Below are positions 1 to 7,123 of a stretch of 64,000 nucleotides of DNA, piece by piece (position 1 is the stretch's first letter; the number at the start of each line of letters is the position of its first letter). Both the position numbers and the translations under genes were made by a program. Origin of the DNA: Candidatus Sulfotelmatobacter sp. (GTDB taxonomy: Bacteria > Acidobacteriota > Terriglobia > Terriglobales > Acidobacteriaceae); contig JAOAPI010000047.1 of NCBI GenBank assembly GCA_025462865.1, forward strand, positions 1-64,000, read 5' to 3'. The notes below the pieces were generated by a model. It did no database searches, had not been told where the DNA came from, and was given only the letters and a program-made list of their open reading frames with translations.

Positions 1-1240
1 CCGGAATGGTTTGGATCGCATTCTTATCAAGCTTCAAATGCGAATAAACCATTTCGGGGGGAAGGCGTCGGATCCACTGGTTGAGAGAGACGTCCAAGAC
101 TTCGCTCGCTTTGAACAGCTCCAGAAATACCAGGTCAGTATCGCCAGTGTTTTCCACGTAATGACCAGCATTAAATGGAACGAAGCCAACGTCGTTGGTA
201 TTGAAGTCCATGGTACGTGCCGACCCAACCGGCATAAACACGGTCATTCGTCCCTTCCCCGCCATCCAGAACTGCCACTCAGAGGCATTGGGATGCCAAT
301 GAAGCTCGCGCATACCTCCGGGCTTGATGGTGTTCAGGGCAGCCGCAACATTCTTCGAGACAGGAAAGTTATGCGAGTCGACGATGCGTATTTCGCCCCC
401 GGTAGTTCGCTTGGTCGGCGCCATCGCTTCCATTTTGAAGGTGTACTGGATGGGAGACTGCACTTTCTGTCCGCCAACTGCGGCCTTGTCTTCCGCTAAT
501 GACTTCGGCAAGTCTGCGGGAAAAATGTAAAGAGAACCAGTCGGCAGATTGGTGAGAGCGCTCTCCGGCAGTCCAAAGTTCTTCGACAACACTTCAGGAG
601 GTGTATGCGCTACCCATTCCGAGATAAGCATTGTACCGTCTTCCGAAAACATACCTTGATCGAAGACCAGGAGGAACTCGCATCCATCTGGCCCCAGGCC
701 CTGGATGGAGTGAGGAAAGCCAGCGGGGAAATACCATAGATCGCCCTTGCTCACGTCGTCGATAAAGATCGTGCCATCAGGATTCAATAGCGTAACGCGG
801 GCATTTCCATAAAGCATGATGGCCCACTCATCGGCTGTATGCCAATGGAGTTCGCGAAAGCTGCCGGCCGTTAAGCGCATGTTGACGCCGGCCAGGTCTG
901 TTGAGGACGGCAATTCGCGCTGCGTCACCTGATGGGTCCAGCCGCCCTCTTGAACTCGCCTTTTCGTCAGATCGTAGGAGTACCAAATAGGACCGACATC
1001 CCCGAAATCCGTCGGCGGAGGCGTATTTGAGTTGGGATTTTGCGCCAGAAGTGGTTTATTCTCCTGTCCGGGGTTACTCGATGAATGGTCGCCTTCAGCC
1101 TTTTGCGCACCTTCCCGCGTTTGTGCGTGCGCACTTAATCCTGCAAATGCGGCCGCAGCCAAAGCAGCGGAGCCGATTCCAAGGACACTCCTTCTCGAAA
1201 CTCCATCCTGCATCATCTTGTCTTTCTTTTGATCACTCAT
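1..1240 (-). CDS. oxdC: Oxalate decarboxylase, bicupin, Tat-exported (3' end beyond window)
   Basis: I read this frame directly: it is open from an ATG at 1240 to the left edge (413 codons), so the C-terminus is missing. The N-terminus carries a twin-arginine signal (SRRSVLG followed by an Ala-rich stretch ending AHA), implying export. Two cupin domains follow. The first has the metal set HWH...E (RELHWHTADEW) and a later His in FPHSIQG; the second has RELHWHPNASEW and GHYVENTGD. This duplicated H-x-H-x(3-5)-E...H pattern with FPAGFPHSIQG is typical of Mn-dependent oxalate decarboxylases, which convert oxalate to formate and CO2. A GGGGAAAA purine tract lies before the ATG. It may be the last gene of a transcript starting near 1826. 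A bicupin of another specificity cannot be fully excluded because the end is cut. Confidence 0.88.
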   Translation of the reverse strand, partial: MSDQKKDKMMQDGVSRRSVLGIGSAALAAAAFAGLSAHAQTREGAQKAEGDHSSSNPGQENKPLLAQNPNSNTPPPTDFGDVGPIWYSYDLTKRRVQEGGWTHQVTQRELPSSTDLAGVNMRLTAGSFRELHWHTADEWAIMLYGNARVTLLNPDGTIFIDDVSKGDLWYFPAGFPHSIQGLGPDGCEFLLVFDQGMFSEDGTMLISEWVAHTPPEVLSKNFGLPESALTNLPTGSLYIFPADLPKSLAEDKAAVGGQKVQSPIQYTFKMEAMAPTKRTTGGEIRIVDSHNFPVSKNVAAALNTIKPGGMRELHWHPNASEWQFWMAGKGRMTVFMPVGSARTMDFNTNDVGFVPFNAGHYVENTGDTDLVFLELFKASEVLDVSLNQWIRRLPPEMVYSHLKLDKNAIQTIP

Positions 1241-1309
1241 CGCTTTTTTCCCCATCTACGGTGAATTCGATTCGATCCTGGTGCCTAAAGGCGACCGATT
1301 GCTCGGACG

Positions 1310-1429
1310 CTAGGCCGTTTTCTTCGGCTGCAAACAAAATTCGACAATTTTTCCAATTTGCACTGGAGGAACCAGTTTCAACGGTCTCCGGAAACCCATC
1401 GGTATGTAAAACTCGATCACTTTTGCCAC
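1310..1429 (-). CDS. Very small conserved-looking protein (39 aa)
   Basis: A GTG codon at 1429 has a good ribosome site (AGGAG, six bases upstream) and opens a 39-codon frame. The product contains two similar halves, KVIEFYIP near the start and GKIVEFC near the end, joined by a basic RRPLK segment, and ends in KKTA. I recall short acidobacterial hypothetical proteins with this VIEFY...GKVIEF pattern, but only from memory. It sits between the 71-aa gene and oxdC on the same strand, so it is probably co-transcribed. No function can be assigned. The frame is also open further upstream, so a longer form is possible. Confidence 0.5.
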   Translation of the reverse strand: MAKVIEFYIPMGFRRPLKLVPPVQIGKIVEFCLQPKKTA

Positions 1430-1545
1430 GACGATCTCCTTGATCTCTCGAACTCCAATTGCCCTGGCAATCCATCTGGATCGATAACACATGGATTCGC
1501 GCAATCGGAGCTTGTTCAACAGCGTCTTACAAACCGCGCATGATC

Positions 1546-1761
1546 TCATCCACATAGTTCTCCCCTGAGCGTTGAGGGGGAAGAGGAATGCGCGCGTTCC
1601 AAATCTCTCAAGCGACGCTGCCCGTTCGCAAACATCGCTGAGGCCAATGCTTTCATGTCTCGATCCCCGGAATCGGCAGCCCTGATCAGTTCCTTGCCTG
1701 CGTCTTGCTGTCCGAACCTGCACCACATCACTCCGCAAAGAAACACATAGTTGCTGTCCAT
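1546..1761 (-). CDS. Small hypothetical protein (71 aa)
   Basis: ATG at 1761 is preceded by AAAAGGAGAACAGA, a strong ribosome site. The product starts MDSNYVFLCGVMWCRFG and continues as a probable alpha-helical stretch (GKELIRAADSGDRDMKALASAMF), resembling one HEAT-like helical pair. No family is recognised with certainty. The last residues (GELCG) look unnatural: the +1 frame reads GENYVDEIMRGL followed by a stop, which looks like a more natural C-terminus, so a one-base deletion near the C-rich run at about 1565-1575 is possible. A sigma-54-like promoter lies 75-90 bases upstream. Confidence 0.6.
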   Translation of the reverse strand: MDSNYVFLCGVMWCRFGQQDAGKELIRAADSGDRDMKALASAMFANGQRRLRDLERAHSSSPSTLRGELCG

Positions 1762-1835
1762 TCTGTTCTCCTTTTAATCAGCGGTTGTAAGTGTCCGTCG
1801 CGTTCTAGCTTTGCTGGAACAACTTCTTTCGTCAG

Positions 1836-1851
1836 TGCAATCCAACTGCCA
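1836..1851 (-). promoter_or_regulatory. Sigma-54 type promoter (-24/-12)
   Basis: On the minus strand this reads TGGCAGTTGGATTGCA: GG at 1850-1849 and GC at 1838-1837, exactly 12 bases apart, matching TGGCAYR-N4-TTGCW at the core bases. Expected transcription start is near 1826, about 65 bases before the 71-aa gene and in front of the small genes and oxdC. The rest of 1762-2114 shows no convincing gene. Confidence 0.6.
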
Positions 1852-2114
1852 ACCCCAGCCGCTCTAAACCCCGCTCCCCTCGAACTTGTCTGCTGCCAGC
1901 GTCCACATATCGACACCCTCTCTGCCATCGCGCTCTCGTGTCGTCACAGCAAAGGGCAGGCACCCTGTGTGCGAGCGGGTTGCAGCCGACAGCTGAAAGA
2001 AAAATACGGTGATAAAGAATCGTGGGGATGGTGGGATTCGTTAAACCGGCATGGCGATCAGGTCGTACCTTGTAATCGCACCCATGTTTGCCTCGCCGTT
2101 TTCTAGATTAAGGT

Positions 2115-3038
2115 TCAGCCTTCCGCTGCCTCGTAATATTTCCCATTCACTTCCTCGCCCATCACTGCGAAATCGCACCTTGAGGTGTCGAGCGGATCAG
2201 TTTTGAAGGTGAAATCAATTGATGGCACACGAATTGTGGCTTCTAGTTGTGCGGTAGCTTTGAAGCCCTCGAAGCGATACTGCCGCGTTGGGTCTTCGTA
2301 CTTCACCGGCTCATGGGTGGACTTGAATACCAGATTGAAATCCATGAATGCCGGAGTGGTTTCTGCGTCCATCGCGGGCCAGCGGGGTTGGTCAATGATG
2401 GGCACGTTCGTCATCTTCAATGTTGCGGTGTTGCCGTCTGCAGTGACCGCGAGCCCGTTGGCAGAAACCGGTGTCACCCAATACAGACCTTCAGGCGAGA
2501 TGGGTGGATGGAAGTCGTGAATCTGGTTCGTCGGGACCGCCGGTCCCTTGAATAGGGTAAGTCAGGTGTGGGCGAAGATAGCTTGGTGCGCTTGTCGTGC
2601 CGCCCAGTACTCTCCCGCCATATAACTGTAGTCGGTGGTGGGAGTCCCCCAGGCGAGACGGTTACCTTTATTGTCCCTACCCATGCCGTGGAAGCCATTG
2701 CAGCGGGCCAGCTTTCCCTTGAAGTGATAGATGCTGGATAGTTCGACACTCGGCATTGCGCCCTGGTTGTGATTGCCATTCTTGTCGAGCCATGGAATGG
2801 GATACGGGCAGGGACCACCATTGGACGGTGCGTGATCCCGCGGTACTGGAAGAGAGCATGACGTCGGCGCGGATTGTGCGTGAAGCAGCGGCTCCGGCAG
2901 AGATCCTGCAACGATGGACAAGGCACCTACCTTCAGCAAACGGCGCCGGTCTAGCTCTAGATTCGAACTGTGATGGTCACTGTGCTGCCGGCCGAGCAGC
3001 GTGAGTGCCGTCGGTTTAGGGTTGAGAGCGAATTTCAT
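2115..3038 (-). pseudogene. Tat-exported protein of unknown function, interrupted by an in-frame TGA
   Basis: ATG at 3038 has a strong AGGAGGAATC site. The protein has a twin-arginine signal (LDRRRLLKVGALS, then a segment ending LLHAQS). The frame reads for 158 codons to a TGA at 2564-2562, directly after AIFAHT, then continues in the same frame for 149 more codons without a stop to a terminal codon at 2115. Downstream text such as NQIHDFHPPISPEGLYWV and CDFAVMGEEVNGKYYEA looks like normal protein. The break is therefore one nonsense codon (for example CGA to TGA) or a sequencing error. I do not recognise the family. Total length would be about 307 residues. Readthrough as selenocysteine is unlikely. 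Confidence 0.7.
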
Positions 3039-3094
3039 GATTCCTCCTGTTTTCACTAAAGTTCTTGAACATCCCCTGGGGATCGAAGATCCGG

Positions 3095-3796
3095 TCAAGG
3101 ACTCAACCCTCCGCCAGACCGCGCCTGCAATGACATTCCCACTAGGGTTGCGATTAGGATCGAGGGATAGAGTTGTCCGATCAGTGCTTCTGCCATCGTG
3201 AGCGATCGCGCGATGCGATGTACGGGATAAGCGTCGCCATAAGTCACGCTGGTAAGGGTACTGAAGCTGAAGTAGACCAAAGGACGCGGTTCCCCGGCCA
3301 AAGTTTCGGCAAGAGGGGATTGGAAATGAATTGCAAGGGGTCGCTCTTCCAGGAGCAGCTGATATCCGAACGCAAACGTCAGCCCGACAAGCAAGTAGGC
3401 GGCGACTCCGCCCATGACGCGATGTACGCTGATTGGGCCCGGACGAAACGTGTGTTTCAGCGTCATTACTACGAGGATGGCCATACCAGATATCTTCAAG
3501 GCGGTATCCAGTCCCCAGTGGCGGAGCGTGGGATTGAATTCCATGATCAAATCCGCCGTGAACTCCAGAGCAGTCACGACGACGATTAGATACAAAAGAG
3601 TTCTATGGCGAATGGTTGCGATCGCACCCGACACGAGCATCAGCGCGAAAATGGTGTCAAGTCCGATGCGGCCGGGTCGGGAGAGGTGAACCATCGGAAC
3701 GAAGACAGCGATGAGCACCAGGAATGCGAGGAAGAAACTCAGCCCCTCGTCTTCAATCCAAATAGGGAAGCCTGTCCGTCTCTTCTGTTTTCGCAT
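3095..3796 (-). CDS. Six-TM potassium-channel-like protein
   Basis: The 233-residue product has about six hydrophobic segments. Between the last two is a pore-loop sequence TLTSVTYGDAYP, which matches the K+ channel selectivity filter T-x-x-T-x-x-YGD, with VTYGD in place of the common VGYGD. The layout is that of an ion-channel (Ion_trans_2 type) protein with four extra N-terminal helices but no clear voltage-sensor arginine ladder and no C-terminal RCK domain. Start chosen at ATG 3796 (AAAGGTGACG upstream); the frame is open further upstream but that part is Cys/Arg-rich and does not look coding. It is probably a K+ or general cation channel in the inner membrane. Confidence 0.78.
   Translation of the reverse strand: MRKQKRRTGFPIWIEDEGLSFFLAFLVLIAVFVPMVHLSRPGRIGLDTIFALMLVSGAIATIRHRTLLYLIVVVTALEFTADLIMEFNPTLRHWGLDTALKISGMAILVVMTLKHTFRPGPISVHRVMGGVAAYLLVGLTFAFGYQLLLEERPLAIHFQSPLAETLAGEPRPLVYFSFSTLTSVTYGDAYPVHRIARSLTMAEALIGQLYPSILIATLVGMSLQARSGGGLSP
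3126..3141 (-). promoter_or_regulatory. Possible sigma-54 promoter for the interrupted Tat gene
   Basis: Minus-strand text TGGGAATGTCATTGCA keeps GG and GC 12 bases apart with a consensus TTGCA at -12 but a weak -24 box. It lies inside the 3' end of the channel gene, about 90 bases before ATG 3038. Support is only moderate. Confidence 0.3.
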
Positions 3797-3908
3797 CGTC
3801 ACCTTTGTTCCGTCGGGTGCCACCCCGAACCTCGCGCGCCTACACCCGGCACGATTATTGTTGTGTCGAGCCCGGACGTCTTTTCTTAAACAACATCGCC
3901 TCGCATGA

Positions 3909-4112
3909 CTACGAAAGTTTCGAGACGGTATAGTTTGCAGGCTTCGCCGGAAACCCCAACTTATTTGGTTCTGACTCCCGAGCGAGGCTCGATTCAGCGA
4001 AGCCCACGGCAATGAGCAGCACCAGCAGAAGAAAGACGACGGATGCGAATCCGCAGGCAAGCCTTACGACAAACGTTTCAAACTTTGCCAGCGTCATATT
4101 GTTTGTGCGCAT
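3909..4112 (-). CDS. Small single-TM membrane protein (67 aa)
   Basis: ATG at 4112 follows GAGAAGGAATTC, a reasonable ribosome site; an upstream in-frame ATG (4127) lacks one. The product has one strong hydrophobic helix (about residues 19-40, ending LLLVLLIAVGFAE) flanked by a basic N-terminal segment and a polar tail rich in Pro and Asn. No family is recognised. It lies between the channel and the metallothionein-like gene on the same strand. Confidence 0.5.
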   Translation of the reverse strand: MRTNNMTLAKFETFVVRLACGFASVVFLLLVLLIAVGFAESSLARESEPNKLGFPAKPANYTVSKLS

Positions 4113-4186
4113 GAATTCCTTCTCAATCATTCGCGTCTGCAATTAGTGAATGGTTGGCCCGGTGCGAAACCCCGGAAGTAGCGTTA

Positions 4187-4384
4187 TCAGCCGGCTAAGC
4201 CAGCGGCACGTCGAGGTGCGAAGCCTCGAAATGTAAGCGGACACGCCGGATGGTCGCATTGACACGCGATTTCCACATCGTTGCTGCCCGCGTCACGGCA
4301 GGTTTCTCCGCAGTATTCTTCTCCATCTGATACGTCGCACAGGCACGGTATGTGCGCGCACTTTTTCATTTTGCTATTCGCCAT
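4187..4384 (-). CDS. Bacterial metallothionein-like Cys-rich protein (65 aa)
   Basis: The product contains eight Cys in a compact region: KKCAHIPCLC, EYCGETC, ACQCDHPAC. The arrangement C-x4-C-x-C ... YC-x2-TC ... C-x-C-x4-C plus His residues near Cys fits the bacterial metallothionein family (SmtA/BmtA type), which binds Zn, Cd or Cu in the cytoplasm. SmtA proteins have about nine Cys, so this is close. Start at ATG 4384 with AAAGGTGGG upstream; a GTG four codons earlier is less likely. Its C-terminal 15 residues after the last Cys are basic and Ala/Gly-rich. Confidence 0.72.
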   Translation of the reverse strand: MANSKMKKCAHIPCLCDVSDGEEYCGETCRDAGSNDVEIACQCDHPACPLTFRGFAPRRAAGLAG

Positions 4385-4414
4385 TACGATTCCCACCTTT
4401 CCACCCCGACTGAT

Positions 4415-4430
4415 TGCATGCAGACCTCCA
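4415..4430 (-). promoter_or_regulatory. Weak sigma-54-like element before the metallothionein gene
   Basis: Minus-strand TGGAGGTCTGCATGCA keeps GG/GC spacing of 12 but departs from consensus in both boxes. It lies about 30 bases before ATG 4384. Listed only because neighbouring genes carry better examples; the rest of 4385-4652 shows no gene. Confidence 0.18.
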
Positions 4431-4652
4431 AACCTTTTTTCGCGGCTAACGATACTTTCCAGCAGTTTTGCGGTTCAGCAATACAACCATTTGAAGTCGC
4501 AGGCGTCGGCAGGCTGATACTGCGTCAGTATTTGGACGGTCTCGGGGCCGCCCATCTGCGGACGGAGGTGGATGTTCCAATAAACAAAAGATCCTTAGTC
4601 GTTAAGTGAAGTGAATTATTGTCCTTTGGGCTCTCTCACTCTTTTTCTTGAC

Positions 4653-4668
4653 TGGAACACAACGTGCA
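4653..4668 (+). promoter_or_regulatory. Possible sigma-54 promoter before the YaaH-like permease
   Basis: TGGAACACAACGTGCA has GG at 4654-4655 and GC at 4666-4667, 12 bases apart. The -24 box lacks the usual C after GG. It is 27 bases upstream of ATG 4695, so the leader would be very short. Confidence 0.3.
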
Positions 4669-4694
4669 CTCTCTTTGGCGGAAAGTGGGTCCAA

Positions 4695-5294
4695 ATGGAA
4701 GCGCAAGTACTTACATTTGCAAGTTCTCCCTTTGTGCCGGTCGCCATTGGATTTTTTGGCTTGGGCACCGGCTACTTCATCTGGGGTGGTCAGGCTTTGT
4801 TTGGTTTTCCCCAAAGCAGTCCCGATGTTAACCGGACGCTTGGCATATGGGGTTTCTGGATGCCGGGGTTCATGCAATTCCTGACAGGGCTTTATCTGCT
4901 GACGGGACTGACCTGGTTCAACGTCTTCGGCAAAGCGGCTCCGCTATACATGGCGGGCCTGGCGTTCACAGCTTACGGCATTCATTGGTTCGCGATGTCG
5001 TATCGGCGATATATCGAATCGAGCGCCCAGCCGGATGGCTGGATGGCAATAGCATTTCTATTTCTCAGCATTCTGGGAGTTGATGTTTTCTGGCGTGCCG
5101 GAGACATTCCTGTAATGCTTGTGTTTGTCGGCCTGACCTTGATCTACGCGATCGAAATTCCTACCCGCTTACTGTCGTGGACTGCAGGTGGCCGCCTTGT
5201 AGGACTGTTCCAATTCATCACTGGTATATGGCTGATGTATTGCACCTACGCAATGACGGTAGATTTGGCGTTGGGTGCCAAAGCCTGGATCTAG
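4695..5294 (+). CDS. Six-TM permease resembling the GPR1/FUN34/YaaH acetate uptake family
   Basis: The 199-residue product is almost entirely hydrophobic with about six membrane helices. Segments such as GFMQFLTGLYLL, AGLAFTAYGIHWFAM and the last helix VGLFQFITGIWLMYCTYA parallel, by eye, the Q-x3-G, AFxxYGxFW and last-helix features of YaaH (SatP), which imports acetate or succinate with protons. The NPAPLGL motif of that family is not obvious. Start at ATG 4695; the frame is open upstream but the earlier residues are not membrane-like. If the assignment holds, it could move small carboxylates such as formate or acetate; that substrate is inference from the nearby oxdC and formate dehydrogenase. 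Confidence 0.5.
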   Translation: MEAQVLTFASSPFVPVAIGFFGLGTGYFIWGGQALFGFPQSSPDVNRTLGIWGFWMPGFMQFLTGLYLLTGLTWFNVFGKAAPLYMAGLAFTAYGIHWFAMSYRRYIESSAQPDGWMAIAFLFLSILGVDVFWRAGDIPVMLVFVGLTLIYAIEIPTRLLSWTAGGRLVGLFQFITGIWLMYCTYAMTVDLALGAKAWI

Positions 5295-5731
5295 AGAGCA
5301 TTTCACACCCTGACGGTTGCAGTGGACCAGACGCGGTATTGCTGCTTGCTCGTAGCCCCTGCGTTGCGGCATTTCTGGAACAGGCTCCAACAGCGGCTAC
5401 ACCAGGCGTTGAAGAAGCAAGTCGAAGTCTACGAAGCGCAGGCACGTCCGAGTATCCTTGCCGAAGTTGATCGCAATCAAATCGTCCAAGCCCCTGCGAT
5501 TGGCCGAGTTGGAGGACCAAATGGCGGCGCGGGCCGCTTTGGACTCAAAACCGACTACTCTAATCACACGGATGAAGAAGCTTGGTGTCGACCTTAAACA
5601 AGTCTCGCGACCCAAGGTGGACACCACACGACAGTTTCGACATCTGCTATTTCGACTGTACAGCACTCGCCACTCGACTTAAGTTCCTCTGAATAAACTC
5701 TTTGCGCAAAAGCGCGCATCCGCTCGGGGTT
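5295..5731 (+). other. Stretch without a confident gene
   Basis: Several overlapping open frames exist here on both strands, none with a good ribosome site and a recognisable product. One plus-strand frame ending at 5682 (text LAELEDQMAARAALDSKP) looks faintly protein-like and could be a gene remnant. Confidence 0.3.
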
Positions 5732-5747
5732 TGGCATCCCCCTTGCT
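5732..5747 (+). promoter_or_regulatory. Sigma-54 promoter (-24/-12), near-consensus
   Basis: TGGCATCCCCCTTGCT matches TGGCAYR-N4-TTGCW at nearly every conserved base, with GG at 5733-5734 and GC at 5745-5746. The transcription start would be near 5757, giving a leader of about 40 bases before ATG 5799. Confidence 0.75.
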
Positions 5748-5798
5748 TTAAACAATGTGTCCGGAAATAGAGAACATTTATTCAAGGGGATAATCGAA

Positions 5799-6275
5799 AT
5801 GAAAATCAATAAACGTTATATCGCAGTAGGTTTGATCATTGCTTTTTCGCTCTTCCTCGGGCTCGCCGCTCATGCAGACGAGTCTGACGAAGCAACCAAA
5901 ATCACTTTCAGCCAGCCGATCGAGATCCCGGGACAGGTTTTACCTGCCGGGACCTACCTGTTTAAGTTGGCCAGCGGGGATGATCTGAATGTCGTGCAGA
6001 TCTTCAATGTCGACAGGACCCACCTCTATGCAACCCTCGATACGGTTTCAACTGACCGTCCCGAGCCAACCGATCACACTGTGGTCGCATTAGCAGAACA
6101 GGGAACTGGTCAACCGGATGTCCTCGTGAAGTGGTTCTATCCTGGCCGCGAAACAGGGAATGAATTCGTATATTCCAAGCAGGAAGAAAAGGAACTATCT
6201 AGAGACAAGCAACAGATCGTCATGGCTGACCGCCCCACAGTGTCAAATTCGGATGCTGCCGCAGGTGGCAACTGA
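5799..6275 (+). CDS. Secreted hypothetical protein, relative of the 26.7-kb gene
   Basis: ATG 5799 follows AAGGGGATAATCGAA. The 158-residue product has a Sec signal peptide (basic start, hydrophobic core GLIIAFSLFLGLAA, cleavage after AHA). The mature part begins with a beta-type segment KITFSQPIEIPGQVLPAGTY followed by text on a polar ligand-like pattern and ends in a low-complexity NSDAAAGGN tail. The F-x-x-P...(M/L)PAG(S/T)Y pattern recurs in the gene at 26682-27110. I recall such proteins as common in acidobacteria but no function is known to me. A sigma-54 promoter upstream and a hairpin downstream suggest a single-gene unit. Confidence 0.75.
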   Translation: MKINKRYIAVGLIIAFSLFLGLAAHADESDEATKITFSQPIEIPGQVLPAGTYLFKLASGDDLNVVQIFNVDRTHLYATLDTVSTDRPEPTDHTVVALAEQGTGQPDVLVKWFYPGRETGNEFVYSKQEEKELSRDKQQIVMADRPTVSNSDAAAGGN

Positions 6276-6298
6276 GCATGACTTACATTCGCTCATTA

Positions 6299-6324
6299 GG
6301 GCCTGGGTTGAACGACCCGGGCCC
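6299..6324 (+). terminator. Probable terminator hairpin
   Basis: GGGCCTGGGT, loop TGAACG, ACCCGGGCCC form a 10-bp stem (one G-T pair) starting 24 bases after the stop at 6275. A run ATATTTT lies 12 bases further on. The rest of 6325-6709 has open frames on both strands but none that I can support as a gene. Confidence 0.6.
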
Positions 6325-6709
6325 TCGGGCGAAATATTTTGGATCGACGGAAGCCAAAAATCACTTGCCTGCACTTACATCATTTGGTGAATCGGCTGAT
6401 GCGTTTCGGATATTAAGACCGGTCTTGGACTTCCCCATCAGCACGCCGAGCAGATCCTTAATGCGTTCTTTGCCACTAAGCCGCAACCATTGGCTTCTTC
6501 GGTTCATCCAGTTCATTGTGGACTCGAAACGGCGACCACTTCTGGGTAGCGTGACTCTCCGCGTGGCGCGCGCTTTCGCGACAAACCGTCCGGCAAGGTC
6601 GAGGTCCATGAATTCCAGGTATTGATGCCTCCACCGTGTTGAGGCAAGATTAGAGGAGTTATACCAAGGTATGATTGCACCGCTGTTAACGGAAGGATAC
6701 TTTCCCATC

Positions 6710-7087
6710 ATGGGTACTCAGGCGAAGGCAAAACTGATCGCGATTGTCGACGACGATGAGTTGATGCGCAGCGCATTGCAGGGCATGCTGAAATCCGTCG
6801 GGTTGCCATCACTAGCATTTGCGTCAGCGGAAGAATTCCTGAAGTCCGGCCAGTACCAGCAGACTGCATGCCTGATTGCGGATATTCGCATGCCCGGAAT
6901 GTCTGGTCTGGAATTGCAGGCCAAACTGAACGCTGAGCGCTGCAGAATCCCGACTATCTTCATCACGGCCCACGGTGACACAAAAATGCGTATGCAGGCG
7001 CTAAGGGCAGGCGCTGTGGAATTCCTGGCCAAACCGTTTGATGATGAGGTCCTGCTCGAAAGCGTTCGAGCGGCTCTCGAGAGTTAA
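6710..7087 (+). CDS. Stand-alone response-regulator receiver (FixJ-like)
   Basis: The 125-residue product is one receiver domain: acidic pocket D14-D16, phospho-acceptor D58 (LIADIRMPGMSG), T86 (FITAHGD) and K108 (LAKPF). It stops straight after the receiver, so it has no output domain. Sequence style (FASAEEFL, MPGMSGLELQ, RAGAVEFLAKPF) is that of FixJ-family receivers. Start at ATG 6710; an upstream in-frame ATG at 6671 has a GAGGAG 13 bases before it and would add 13 residues. It is followed after 36 bases, in the same reading frame, by a sigma-54 activator without its own receiver, so it may act on that protein. No histidine kinase lies nearby. Confidence 0.85.
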   Translation: MGTQAKAKLIAIVDDDELMRSALQGMLKSVGLPSLAFASAEEFLKSGQYQQTACLIADIRMPGMSGLELQAKLNAERCRIPTIFITAHGDTKMRMQALRAGAVEFLAKPFDDEVLLESVRAALES

Positions 7088-7123
7088 GCCCGACAAAAGC
7101 GTGTGCGCGCCAGGAGGTTCTCT

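Noticed and set aside
2562-2564. In-frame TGA as selenocysteine
   Set aside because: No SECIS-like hairpin was seen directly after it, the protein is not a known selenoprotein, and the nearby formate dehydrogenase uses Cys.
5458-5682. TTG-started 74-codon frame
   Set aside because: Some text looks protein-like, but the start is weak and two other frames overlap; kept only as a possible remnant.
6361-6711. 116-codon minus-strand frame
   Set aside because: Competes with an equally long plus-strand frame; neither shows a family feature or good start.
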